64,000 nucleotides of DNA. Source: Streptomyces sp. FIT100 (lineage in GTDB: Bacteria > Actinomycetota > Actinomycetes > Streptomycetales > Streptomycetaceae). Below, piece by piece: positions 11,142 to 18,939 of this stretch. The notes under the pieces were generated by a model. That model was not told where the DNA came from, ran no database searches, and was given only the letters and a program-made list of their open reading frames with translations. The stretch spans positions 3,730,526 through 3,794,525 of the forward strand of contig NZ_CP075715.1 of the NCBI RefSeq assembly GCF_024584805.1, in the 5' to 3' direction. The position numbers were made by a program, and so were the translations under genes. Each line of letters starts with the position of its first letter. Position 1 is the stretch's first letter.

Positions 11142-11484
11142 TGGCACTCCCGGTGGTGTGGTGCTGAAGGCGGTTCCCTCAGCGTACCCGCCCGAAAAAT
11201 CTACGCGCATAGATATCCGGAGAACCCCATGTGAAAATCCAGAGAAAAACTCCCCCGACCCATTGCGGATGACACGCTGATGCAATTGGCTGGGCTTCAC
11301 AATGCGCCGCTGGTCGCTGTACAAAGGAATACAGCGGAAAGCAGCATTGCCTTCGCATCAGCCGGAATACCGGTATCGCCGCATGTGGGCAACGGCTCCA
11401 CCGAACGACCCGGTCGCACACCGGGCCGCACCGGTGGCGACCGATCGACCGACACGGCGAAACCGCAGGAAAGGACCGATATCC
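11142..11484. promoter_or_regulatory. divergent purS/lsrL promoter region with an ATCTA-TAGAT palindrome
   Basis: This 343-bp gene-free gap lies between two divergent genes and is less GC-rich than its surroundings. At 11199-11214 the sequence ATCTACGCGCATAGAT is an inverted repeat (ATCTA, 6 nt, TAGAT) about 58 nt upstream of the purS start, a plausible operator or promoter element. No matching copy was found upstream of the other purine genes, so purine-specific control is only a guess. Confidence 0.4.
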
Positions 11485-11823
11485 GTGGCTCAGCGCGTAG
11501 TGGTCACACTCTCCGACGACATCGACGGCGGAGAAGCGGCGGAAACGGTTGCGTTCAGCCTGGACGGGAAGTCGTACGAGATCGACCTCAACCCCGCCAA
11601 TGCAAAGAAACTGCGCACCGCGCTCGCTCCGTACATGGCGGCAGGCCGCAAGGCGACGAAGCAGTCACGGCACCCGGGCAAGGCGCGCCGGGAGTACCGG
11701 CACACGGCCCTCGAGCCCGACCCCGCGGCGGTCCGCGCCTGGGCCCAGTCCAACAAGATGGAGGTGCCGGCCCGCGGCCGGATCCCCAAGCGGATCTACG
11801 AGGCGTTCCGCGAGGCGAGCTGA
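11485..11823 (+). CDS. lsrL: Lsr2-family nucleoid-associated protein (LsrL type)
   Basis: The 112-residue protein is a DNA-bridging xenogeneic silencer homologue. The N-terminal dimerisation domain reads VAQRVVVTLSDDIDGGEAAE and SLDGKSYEIDLN. The C-terminal DNA-binding part has VRAWAQSNKMEVPARGRIPK, containing the AT-hook-like Arg-Gly-Arg that Lsr2 inserts in the minor groove. The GTG at 11485 follows AGGAAAGGA. Streptomycetes carry Lsr2 and a second copy, LsrL; the position beside purSQL and tRNA-Gly suggests LsrL (recalled synteny). Confidence 0.9.
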   Translation: MAQRVVVTLSDDIDGGEAAETVAFSLDGKSYEIDLNPANAKKLRTALAPYMAAGRKATKQSRHPGKARREYRHTALEPDPAAVRAWAQSNKMEVPARGRIPKRIYEAFREAS

Positions 11824-11959
11824 ACACCCCACGGAACACCGGGAGAAGCCCCGCGGAACGGGGTCCCCGGAGAACCGAGTTGCACTACACCCCCGCAGGT
11901 GGGCTAAAGTCTGGATCACGCCGAGGGGCGAGGCCGGAAGGCCGGACCTCACGGAGCGT

Positions 11960-12031
11960 GCGGGTGTAGTTCAGTAGTAGAACAGCCCTCTTCCAGAGGG
12001 AAGGCGCAGTGTGCAATTCCTGTCACCCGCT
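11960..12031 (+). tRNA. tRNA-Gly(UCC), atypical D-loop and T-arm
   Basis: The acceptor stem GCGGGTG/CACCCGC, D-stem GTTC/GAAC and anticodon loop CTTCCAG give anticodon TCC. Two elbow features are non-canonical: the D-loop is AGTAGTA, so the G18 position is A, and the T-loop is TGCAATT, so the TTC core is TGC. The T-stem pairs well only if T12010 is bulged (GCAG-T-G with C-CTGT), and pair 27-43 is G-A. The normal tRNA-Gly(GCC) nearby has GG and TTC. No CCA is encoded. It may be a specialised or degenerate glycine tRNA. Confidence 0.82.
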
Positions 12032-12110
12032 CCGCACCACGTACCAACCACCCCGGTGGATCAGGTACAGTGGTGAACGCACCGCCCAGTGAGAGCTGAG
12101 CGGCAGCAAT

Positions 12111-12183
12111 GCGGACGTGGCTCAGTTGGTAGAGCATCACCTTGCCAAGGTGAGGGTCGCGAGTTCGAATCTCGTCGTCCGCT
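12111..12183 (+). tRNA. tRNA-Gly(GCC), copy 1
   Basis: A 73-nt cloverleaf with acceptor GCGGACG/CGTCCGC, D-loop containing TTGGTA, anticodon loop TTGCCAA and T-loop TTCGAAT. It is identical to the copy at 16146-16218. It lies 79 nt after tRNA-Gly(UCC), probably on the same transcript. Confidence 0.96.
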
Positions 12184-12190
12184 CAGAGAG

Positions 12191-12223
12191 CGAAGGCCCT
12201 GGTCGATATGACCAGGGCCTTCG
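12191..12223 (+). terminator. terminator of the tRNA-Gly pair
   Basis: A perfect 14-bp stem (CGAAGGCCCTGGTC and complement) encloses a 5-nt loop starting 8 nt after tRNA-Gly(GCC). Confidence 0.85.
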
Positions 12224-12336
12224 TCGTTTCCTCGACCCAACGGTTCGCCATCCCGCCCAACGGCACTGACATTTGTCATACGCGGCGATGACAGCGTGCA
12301 CTGCCCGCGGCTCCGGTCCGGCGGAAGCCTTGAGGC

Positions 12337-13278
12337 ATGAAATCCGATGACGATCCGGAGCACGTGATCGAAGCCCGTGGACTGCGCCGCAGTTACACCG
12401 GCGGCTTCGAGGCTGTGAGCGGAATCACCTTCTCCGTCGCGCGCGGTGAGGTCTTCGCGCTGCTCGGCACGAACGGCGCGGGCAAGACCTCCACCGTCGA
12501 ACTGCTGGAGGGACTGGCCGCCCCGAGCGGCGGCGCCGTACGCGTGCTCGGCCACGACCCGTACCGCGAACGGGCCGCCGTACGGCCCCGGATCGGGGTC
12601 ATGCTCCAGGAAGGCGGCTTCCCCGCCGAGCTGACGGTCGCCGAGACCGTACGGATGTGGGCCGGCTGCACGAGCGGCGCCCGCCCGGTGGCCCAGGCGC
12701 TGGACCTGGTGGGCCTCGGTGCCCGGGCGCGCGTACGCGTCAAGCAGCTCTCCGGCGGCGAGCGGCGGCGGCTCGATCTGGCCCTGGCCCTGCTCGGCGC
12801 CCCCGAGGTCCTCTTCCTCGACGAGCCGACGACCGGGCTCGACGCGGAGGGGCGCCGCGACACCTGGCAGTTGGTGCGCCGACTGCGCGACAGCGGCACG
12901 ACCGTGCTGCTGACCACGCACTACCTGGAGGAGGCCGAGTCGCTCGCCGAACGGCTCGCGATCATGCACCAGGGACGGATCGTGACATCCGGGACCCCCG
13001 CGGAGGTGACCGCCTCACGCCCGTCCCGGATCCGCTTCCGCCTCCCTGACGGCATCCCGGCGGCACGGCTGCCGCTCTCGCTGCGGGCGGCCGAGTCGGA
13101 CGACCGGCGGATCGAGATCCGCACGCACGAGCTGCAGAACGCACTCGGTGAACTGCTGCGCTGGGCCGACGAGTCCGGCGTACGCCTCGAAGGGCTCGAC
13201 GCCCGCTCGGCCTCCCTCGAAGAGGCGTTCCTCGACATCGCCGACACGACGGCACAGACGGAAGCGGTGGGAATGTGA
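12337..13278 (+). CDS. ABC transporter ATP-binding protein (DrrA/CcmA type)
   Basis: The 313-residue nucleotide-binding subunit has Walker A LLGTNGAGKTST, the Q-loop in VMLQEGGFP, signature LSGGERRRLDLALALL, Walker B VLFLDEPTTGLD and the H-loop TTHYLEEAE. About 100 further residues form the C-terminal extension of exporters of the DrrA family. Its stop overlaps the permease start (TGATG). A sensor kinase and response regulator follow at once, the typical layout of a drug- or lipid-export system with its own regulators. Substrate is unknown. Confidence 0.93.
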   Translation: MKSDDDPEHVIEARGLRRSYTGGFEAVSGITFSVARGEVFALLGTNGAGKTSTVELLEGLAAPSGGAVRVLGHDPYRERAAVRPRIGVMLQEGGFPAELTVAETVRMWAGCTSGARPVAQALDLVGLGARARVRVKQLSGGERRRLDLALALLGAPEVLFLDEPTTGLDAEGRRDTWQLVRRLRDSGTTVLLTTHYLEEAESLAERLAIMHQGRIVTSGTPAEVTASRPSRIRFRLPDGIPAARLPLSLRAAESDDRRIEIRTHELQNALGELLRWADESGVRLEGLDARSASLEEAFLDIADTTAQTEAVGM

Positions 13279-14042
13279 TGCGGGCCGGGACGGCACGGCT
13301 GGCCGCGCTGGGGCGGGCCGAACTGACGCTTCTCGCACGGAACAGGACGGCGCTCGTCGTCGCGCTGCTCCTGCCCGTGGCCATGGTGGCGTCCATGCGC
13401 TCCTCGCTCGGCCGCCTCGACCTCGGCGCGGCCGGGATCACCCTCAACGGGGCGCTGCTCAGCGGCGCCATCGGGATGGTGCTGCTCCTGGTCGTGTACC
13501 TCAACCTCACCTCCGCTTTCGTGTCGCGGCGCGAGGAGCTGGTGCTGAAGCGGCTGCGCACGGGGGAGGTCTCCGACGCGGAGATCCTCGCCGGGACCGC
13601 GCTGCCGGCCGCCGCGCTGGCGCTCGCGCAGAGCGTGCTGGTGGTCGTCGCGGGGGCCGTGTTCCTCGACGCGGGAGGCCCGAAGCGGCCCGAACTGCTC
13701 GTCGCCGGTGTCCTGCTGGGCATCGTCCTGATGACGGTGCTGGCTGCCGCCACCGCCGCGCTCACCAGGACCACCGAGAGCGCGCAGATCACCACGATGC
13801 CGCTGTTCCTGGTCTGCGCCGCGGGCTCGGGGCTGTTCGTCCCGGTCGACCTCCTGCCGGACCGGATCGCCTGGGTCTGCGAACGGCTGCCGATGACCGG
13901 GGTGATGGAGCTCGTCCAGGCGGGCCTGCTCGGCGGGGCGGACGCGGCGGAGGCGGGGCGTGCGGCACTGCGCGCGCTGATCTGGATCGCCTGTTCGCTG
14001 GTGGCTGTGCGACGGTGGTTCCGCTGGGAGCCGCGGCGATGA
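13278..14042 (+). CDS. ABC-2 type transporter permease
   Basis: The 254-residue membrane protein has about six hydrophobic segments, including RTALVVALLLPVAMVASM, GMVLLLVVYLNLTSAF and LLVAGVLLGIVLMTVLAAAT. The motif SRREELVLKRLRTGEVSD after the second segment is typical of ABC-2 permeases. The ATG at 13278 overlaps the ATPase stop (TGATG), so one ATPase-permease unit is made; a half-size permease would dimerise. Confidence 0.9.
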   Translation: MRAGTARLAALGRAELTLLARNRTALVVALLLPVAMVASMRSSLGRLDLGAAGITLNGALLSGAIGMVLLLVVYLNLTSAFVSRREELVLKRLRTGEVSDAEILAGTALPAAALALAQSVLVVVAGAVFLDAGGPKRPELLVAGVLLGIVLMTVLAAATAALTRTTESAQITTMPLFLVCAAGSGLFVPVDLLPDRIAWVCERLPMTGVMELVQAGLLGGADAAEAGRAALRALIWIACSLVAVRRWFRWEPRR

Positions 14043-14076
14043 CGGCCGGCGCTCGGAAGTGAAGTGAGTTTCGGAA

Positions 14077-15543
14077 GTGAGCGGAGACGTACTCGTGCGG
14101 GTGAAGGGCTGGAGCGGTCGCAGCGGCCTCGCCAAGGTCGATCTGTACACGCGCGGCACCGTGTACCTGCTGATGTGGGTCGCCGTGGTCGGGCTGACGC
14201 TGATCATGCTGACCCGGCCCGTCCGCTCGGGTGCACCGTTCGGCGTCGTGATCGCCGCGCCGCTGCTCGGGGCCGCGGTGGGCGTCGTGTGCACCCCGCT
14301 GGTGCGGCACGCGATGGACGCGTACCTGGGCCAGGGGACGGTCCCTCGTCGGCTCCTGTTCTGGGCGGCCGCGGTGACGGCGGCGACGGTCGGGGCGGTG
14401 CTGTGGCTGGCGGCGTCGGTCCCGTCGGCACAGCTGCTGAGGGTGGCGCTGTGGCCTGCGCTGGTGCCGTTCGTGACCGCCCACTGCCTCATCGTGCGGC
14501 GGCGTACGACGATCCTGGTCCACGCGGGGGTCCTCGCGGTGCTGGGTGCGCTGATCCCGCTGACCGGCAAGAGCGCGACGCAGACGCTGGTCACGCTCAT
14601 CACCGTCGCCTTCGCCGTCGGCTGGGTCGCCTTCACCGCCCGTATCTCGATGTGGGTGCTGGCGGTGATGTGGGAGCTGCGGGAGGCCCGCGACGTGCAG
14701 GCGCGGCTCGCCGTCGCGGAGGAGCGGCTGCGGTTCGGGCGCGATCTGCACGACGTACTCGGCCGCAACCTCGCGGTGATCGCGCTCAAGAGCGAGCTGG
14801 CAGTGCAACTGGCCCGGCGCGGACGGCCGGAGGCCGTGGACCAGATGGTCGAGGTCCAGCGGACGGCCCGGGAGTCGCAGCGGGAGGTACGGGACGTCGT
14901 ACGCGGCTACCGTGCGGCCGATCTGCACACCGAACTCGCCGGAGCACAAGGGGTGTTGACCGCCGCGGGGATCAGCTGCGCGATCGGGTCGCCGGACGGC
15001 GCGGAGCCGGGACTGCCCGGCGATGTCCAGTCGGCGCTCGCGTGGGTCGTGCGCGAGGCGACGACGAACGTCCTGCGGCACGGCGAGCCGACGCGGTGCA
15101 CCATCGCGCTGGCGGTGTCGGACGGCGCGGCGGTGCTCACCGTGGAGAACGACGGCGTACGGGGCGGGGGCGGAGGCGAGGACGGAGGGCTCTCGCAGGG
15201 CTCGGGGCTCGCGGGGCTGCGGGAGCGGCTGGCCGCGCTGGGCGGCACGCTGGACGCGGGGGGCTCGGCGGGCGGGTGCTTCCGGCTCACCGCGACGGTG
15301 CCGGTCCCGGAGCCGGTACCGGCCGGACGGTCGCGGCAGGACCGCGGCGGGCTCGGCGGGCTCGGCGGGCTCGGCGGGCTCGGCGGGCTCGGCGGGCTCG
15401 ATGGCCTTGAGGAGCTCGATGGCCTTGAGGAGCTCAGGGACCTTGATGCCCTTGAGGACAGGGACGGAGCGGGGGACGGAGCAGTGGCCGGAGTGGAGGA
15501 GAGCCGTGAGCCGGGATCACATCAGAGTGCTGCTCGCCGATGA
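14077..15543 (+). CDS. two-component sensor histidine kinase (NarL-partner, DesK-like)
   Basis: The 488-residue kinase has four to six N-terminal membrane segments (about 25-200), then the HisKA_3 dimerisation motif RFGRDLHDVLGRNLAVIALK with the phosphorylated His. The HATPase domain has REATTNVLRHGEPTRC (N-box) and SQGSGLAGLRERLAALGG (G-box). After the ATPase domain a low-complexity tail of tandem GGL repeats and two DGLEEL units extends past the start of the response-regulator gene, a 38-nt overlap. It probably senses the exporter substrate or membrane state. Confidence 0.9.
   Translation: MSGDVLVRVKGWSGRSGLAKVDLYTRGTVYLLMWVAVVGLTLIMLTRPVRSGAPFGVVIAAPLLGAAVGVVCTPLVRHAMDAYLGQGTVPRRLLFWAAAVTAATVGAVLWLAASVPSAQLLRVALWPALVPFVTAHCLIVRRRTTILVHAGVLAVLGALIPLTGKSATQTLVTLITVAFAVGWVAFTARISMWVLAVMWELREARDVQARLAVAEERLRFGRDLHDVLGRNLAVIALKSELAVQLARRGRPEAVDQMVEVQRTARESQREVRDVVRGYRAADLHTELAGAQGVLTAAGISCAIGSPDGAEPGLPGDVQSALAWVVREATTNVLRHGEPTRCTIALAVSDGAAVLTVENDGVRGGGGGEDGGLSQGSGLAGLRERLAALGGTLDAGGSAGGCFRLTATVPVPEPVPAGRSRQDRGGLGGLGGLGGLGGLGGLDGLEELDGLEELRDLDALEDRDGAGDGAVAGVEESREPGSHQSAARR
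15346..15435. repeat. tandem repeats in the kinase 3' end: 6 x 9 bp, then 2 x 18 bp
   Basis: Six perfect copies of GGCGGGCTC (15346-15399) encode (GGL)n, and two perfect 18-bp copies (15400-15435) encode DGLEEL twice. The repeats lie in frame, so copy-number change would lengthen the tail without a frameshift. Confidence 0.95.
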
Positions 15544-16123
15544 CGAGCACCTCATCCGGGGCGCGCTCGCCGCGCTGCTCGGTCTTGAGGACGATCTCGC
15601 CGTCGTCGCCGAGGCGGCCTCGGGTCCCGAGGCCCTCGCCATGGCACGGGCCCACCGGCCCGATGTGGCGGTGCTGGATCTCCAGATGCCGGGCGCCGAC
15701 GGTGTGAACGTGGCCACAGCGCTGCGGACCGAGCTGCCGGAGTGCCGGGTCATGATCGTGACGGGTCACGGCCGCCCCGGGCATCTGAAGCGGGCGCTCG
15801 CTGCGGGGGTGCGCGGCTTCGTACCGAAGACCGTCAGCGCCCAGCGGCTCGCCGAGATCATCCGTACCGTCCACGCCGGACACCGTTATGTGGACCCCGA
15901 ATTGGCCGCCGACGCGATCTCCGCCGGCGACTCGCCTCTGACCGCACGCGAGGCCGAGGTGCTGGAACTGGCCGGGGACGGGGCGCCCATCGCGGAGATC
16001 GCCGAGCGGGCCTCGCTCTCCCAGGGAACGGTCCGTAACTATCTGTCGTCGGCGGCCGCGAAGCTCGGCGCCGGGAACCGGCACACGGCGGTGCGTCTCG
16101 CACGTGAGCGAGGTTGGGTATAG
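15506..16123 (+). CDS. NarL/LuxR-family response regulator
   Basis: The 205-residue regulator has a receiver domain with acidic pocket LLADDE, phospho-acceptor Asp in DVAVLDLQMPGADG, Thr in MIVTGHG and Lys in FVPKTVS. The C-terminal LuxR helix-turn-helix reads LTAREAEVLELAGDGAPIAEIAE...GTVRNYLSSAAAKLG. The GTG at 15506 follows GGAGGAG. It overlaps the end of the kinase gene and is the cognate partner, probably controlling the ABC genes upstream. Confidence 0.93.
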   Translation: MSRDHIRVLLADDEHLIRGALAALLGLEDDLAVVAEAASGPEALAMARAHRPDVAVLDLQMPGADGVNVATALRTELPECRVMIVTGHGRPGHLKRALAAGVRGFVPKTVSAQRLAEIIRTVHAGHRYVDPELAADAISAGDSPLTAREAEVLELAGDGAPIAEIAERASLSQGTVRNYLSSAAAKLGAGNRHTAVRLARERGWV

Positions 16124-16145
16124 TGGTTCCCGCGCTTCGGCGCAT

Positions 16146-16218
16146 GCGGACGTGGCTCAGTTGGTAGAGCATCACCTTGCCAAGGTGAGGGTCGCGAGTT
16201 CGAATCTCGTCGTCCGCT
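16146..16218 (+). tRNA. tRNA-Gly(GCC), copy 2
   Basis: Identical over 73 nt to the gene at 12111-12183 (anticodon loop TTGCCAA, T-loop TTCGAAT). It begins 22 nt after the response-regulator stop and is followed by its own terminator hairpin. Confidence 0.96.
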
Positions 16219-16223
16219 CTGTG

Positions 16224-16255
16224 GAAGAAGCCCCCGGTCGGCCGGGGGCTTCTTC
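16224..16255. terminator. terminator shared by tRNA-Gly and convergent purC
   Basis: A perfect 14-bp stem (GAAGAAGCCCCCGG and complement) with a 4-nt loop lies between the tRNA end and the purC stop. Confidence 0.85.
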
Positions 16256-16285
16256 GTGCTTCCTCTCGCGCTCGCGTCGTGCCGC

Positions 16286-17200
16286 CTACGACCAGGCGGT
16301 GCCGGTCAGCCGCTCGTACGCCTCCACGTACTTGGCGCGGGTCGCCGCCACCACCTCGTCGGGCAGCGCGGGCGGCGGCTGCTCGCTCCTGCGGTCCCAG
16401 CCGGAGGCCGGAGAGGTCAGCCAGTCCCGCACATACTGCTTGTCGTACGAGGGCTGGGCGCGGCCCGGCTGCCACTGGTCGGCGGGCCAGAAGCGGGAGG
16501 AGTCCGGGGTGAGCACCTCGTCCGCGATGACCAGCTCGGCTCCCTCTTCACCTGCGGCGGAGTAGCCGAACTCGAACTTGGTGTCGGCGAGGATGATCCC
16601 GCGCTCCCGGGCGATGTCCCGGGCCCGGCCGTAGACGGCGAGCGTCTTCTGGCGCAGCAGGGCGGCGCTCTCGGCGCCTACCTGATGAGCCACCTCCTCG
16701 TACGACACGTTCTCGTCGTGGTCGCCGACGGCGGCCTTCGTCGCGGGGGTGAAGATCGGGGCGGGGAGCTCGGAGCCGTCCACCAGCCCCTCGGGGAGGG
16801 CGAGGCCGCAGACCGTACGGGTCTCGTTGTACTCGACGAGACCGGAGCCGGTCAGATAGCCGCGCGCGACGCACTCGACGGGCACCATGTCCAGCGCCTT
16901 GCAGACCAGGGTGCGGCCCGACCAGTCGGCGGGGGCACCGGCCGGCAGGTCGGTGGAGAGCACATGGTTCGGCACGAGGTCGGTCAGGCGCTCGAACCAC
17001 CAGAGGGAGAGCTGGGTGAGGACCCGGCCCTTGTCGGGGATCTCGGTGGGCAGCACCCAGTCGTACGCGGAGATGCGGTCACTCGCGACCATCACGAGAT
17101 CGCCCGACCCGGTCTCGTACAGGTCGCGCACCTTGCCTGTGTGGAGGTGGGTCAGCCCCGGAACCTGGAGCGGCTCGGGTTTTTCTACGAATCCGGACAC
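16286..17200 (-). CDS. purC: SAICAR synthetase
   Basis: The 304-residue phosphoribosylaminoimidazole-succinocarboxamide synthase joins CAIR and aspartate in step 7 of purine synthesis. It shows HTGKVRDLYE and VASDRISAYDWVLP near the N-terminus, VPVECVARGYLTGSG, the ATP-site region around IFTPATKAAVGDHDENVS, and LADTKFEFGY and IADEVLTPDSSRFWPAD with the catalytic acidic residues. Length and motifs are those of the long, eukaryote-like PurC common in actinobacteria. A 129-nt gap with short direct repeats (GGGGTCCGAC, CGTGCTCAGCG) separates it from the next gene upstream of nothing in common. Confidence 0.97.
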   Translation of the reverse strand: MSGFVEKPEPLQVPGLTHLHTGKVRDLYETGSGDLVMVASDRISAYDWVLPTEIPDKGRVLTQLSLWWFERLTDLVPNHVLSTDLPAGAPADWSGRTLVCKALDMVPVECVARGYLTGSGLVEYNETRTVCGLALPEGLVDGSELPAPIFTPATKAAVGDHDENVSYEEVAHQVGAESAALLRQKTLAVYGRARDIARERGIILADTKFEFGYSAAGEEGAELVIADEVLTPDSSRFWPADQWQPGRAQPSYDKQYVRDWLTSPASGWDRRSEQPPPALPDEVVAATRAKYVEAYERLTGTAWS

Positions 17201-17329
17201 GGTTCCTCCGCGTAGGTTGATCCAGGAACGTCTCGATTCTCTCCCACGGGGACGGAACGGTCGCGGACGGGGTCCGACGGGGTCCGACGGTCGTGCTCGG
17301 CACGTGCTCAGCGCGTGCTCAGCGCGTGC

Positions 17330-18799
17330 TCAGTCGCGCTTGCAGATGCGGTCGAGGAGATTGGCGGTCGCGCGCTGGATGCGGGTGTCCACATGGCCCG
17401 GGCGGTCCAGGGCCGGGGACCAGGCGAAGGTGCCGGAGGCGAAGACGAGCGCGCCGGAAGGGGCACGGTAGAGGGACGTCTCCTGATGGCGGGTGGCGCC
17501 GTCGGTGTCCTGGTAGGGCGAGTGGGCGAGGAGGATGCGGCCCTCGTGCTCGGGGAGCGGGGTGCGCGGGAAGTAGCGGTCGGCCTCGCCCGCGACCAGG
17601 CCGGGGATCTCGTCGCCGTCGCCGGCGCCGGTCGCCTCCCAGAGCCAGTGGTCGGCGTTGCGCACCACCATGGGGCGCGGCTCGGGGACCCGGCCCGCGT
17701 ACTGGATGCCGAGGAGCAGCTGCTCCGGGCGGTCGATCTCGCGCCAGAGGGCGGGGCGGCCGGGGCCGCGGCGCTTGCGGCAGGTCAGGAGGCGGTCCGC
17801 GACGCCGGAGGGGGACGGGCCGAGCTCGACCTGCCAGTACATCGTGTTGGCCGAGAGGAAGACGAGGGACGTACCGCGGTCGCGGGCGAGCTCGGCGGTG
17901 CGGCGCATGGGCGCGGACCAGTACTCGTCGTGGCCGGGGAAGACCAGGCCCCGGTAGCGGGTGGGGTCGATCCGGCCGGCGTGCAGATCGCGGGTGTCGG
18001 CGTAGGCGAGGTCGTATCCGTACCGCTCGGCCCAGCGGATGAAGTCGTAGGCGTGACCGACGTGGAGGGGCAGGCCCGCGCCCGCGTACGGGCGGTCGAA
18101 GGAGACGGTGATCGCCGCGTCCTCCTCGCCGAGGAGCCGGCCGCTCTCGTCCCACGCGTGATAGAGACTGGCGCCGGTCCTGCCGTCCTCGGGATAGAGG
18201 TTGTACGCCTGCCAGGTGACGTCGGGCAGGAGCAGGAGCAGATCGGCGGGGTGGCTGTCGCGGACGGTGAACGGGATGTGCGAGCGGTACCCGTCGGCGG
18301 TGGTGAGGACGGCGACGTACGCCCCGATCGACCAGTACGAAGGGACCTGGAGCCGCCAGGAGAGCCACCAGTGGTGGCAGGAGACCGTGCGGTCGGCGGT
18401 GAGCGGGGCGGGCTGGACGATGCCGGAGAGACGGGGGCTGGTGGTGATCTTGGCGGCTCCGTCGCCCCCGTAGTGACCGATGCGGTAGATGTCAACGGAG
18501 AACTGCTGGGGCGGGTCCACGGTGATGTGGAAGTCGATGGCCTCGCCCGGGGCCACGGCACCGGTGGAGGCGAAGCCCTTGATCTGGCGGCGTACGTCGT
18601 CGGCGGTGAGGGGACCGCGCGCGCTCTTGCCGCGGGCGGCGGCCGGGTCCGGGTCCACGTACCAGGGAACGACCTGGCCCGTGTCGTCGAAGTAGTGCTC
18701 ACTGCCGCGCAGCCAGGGCAGCGGGCCCTGGCCGAAGGGATCGCTGACGGCATGGGCGAGGGCACCCGATTCCCACCGCCGGATCTGCTCCGCCCCCAT
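17330..18799 (-). CDS. N,N-dimethylformamidase beta-subunit-like protein
   Basis: The 489-residue protein resembles the large-subunit C-terminal region of N,N-dimethylformamidase: IYRIGHYGGDGA and VPSYWSIGAYVAVLTT in the beta-rich first half, then LLLLPDVTWQAYNLYPEDG, VSFDRPYAGAG, YDLAYADTRDLHAG and VFPGHDEYWSAPMR. The ATG at 18799 follows a perfect AGGAGGGG. There is no signal peptide. Members are widespread in Streptomyces and rarely tested; DMFase activity is not implied, because the metal site and small subunit of the true enzyme cannot be verified. Confidence 0.78.
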   Translation of the reverse strand: MGAEQIRRWESGALAHAVSDPFGQGPLPWLRGSEHYFDDTGQVVPWYVDPDPAAARGKSARGPLTADDVRRQIKGFASTGAVAPGEAIDFHITVDPPQQFSVDIYRIGHYGGDGAAKITTSPRLSGIVQPAPLTADRTVSCHHWWLSWRLQVPSYWSIGAYVAVLTTADGYRSHIPFTVRDSHPADLLLLLPDVTWQAYNLYPEDGRTGASLYHAWDESGRLLGEEDAAITVSFDRPYAGAGLPLHVGHAYDFIRWAERYGYDLAYADTRDLHAGRIDPTRYRGLVFPGHDEYWSAPMRRTAELARDRGTSLVFLSANTMYWQVELGPSPSGVADRLLTCRKRRGPGRPALWREIDRPEQLLLGIQYAGRVPEPRPMVVRNADHWLWEATGAGDGDEIPGLVAGEADRYFPRTPLPEHEGRILLAHSPYQDTDGATRHQETSLYRAPSGALVFASGTFAWSPALDRPGHVDTRIQRATANLLDRICKRD

Positions 18800-18939
18800 C
18801 GCGCCCCTCCTTCGCTCCCCCGTCCTGAGGCGCCCGATAGTCAGCGCCGCTCCCAGCACATCACATAACGCACGTACTCCGTCACCGTTCGTCGTGAATT
18901 GACGTGAACGGAACGGGATATTCCGGTCTTGGTCGGCCG

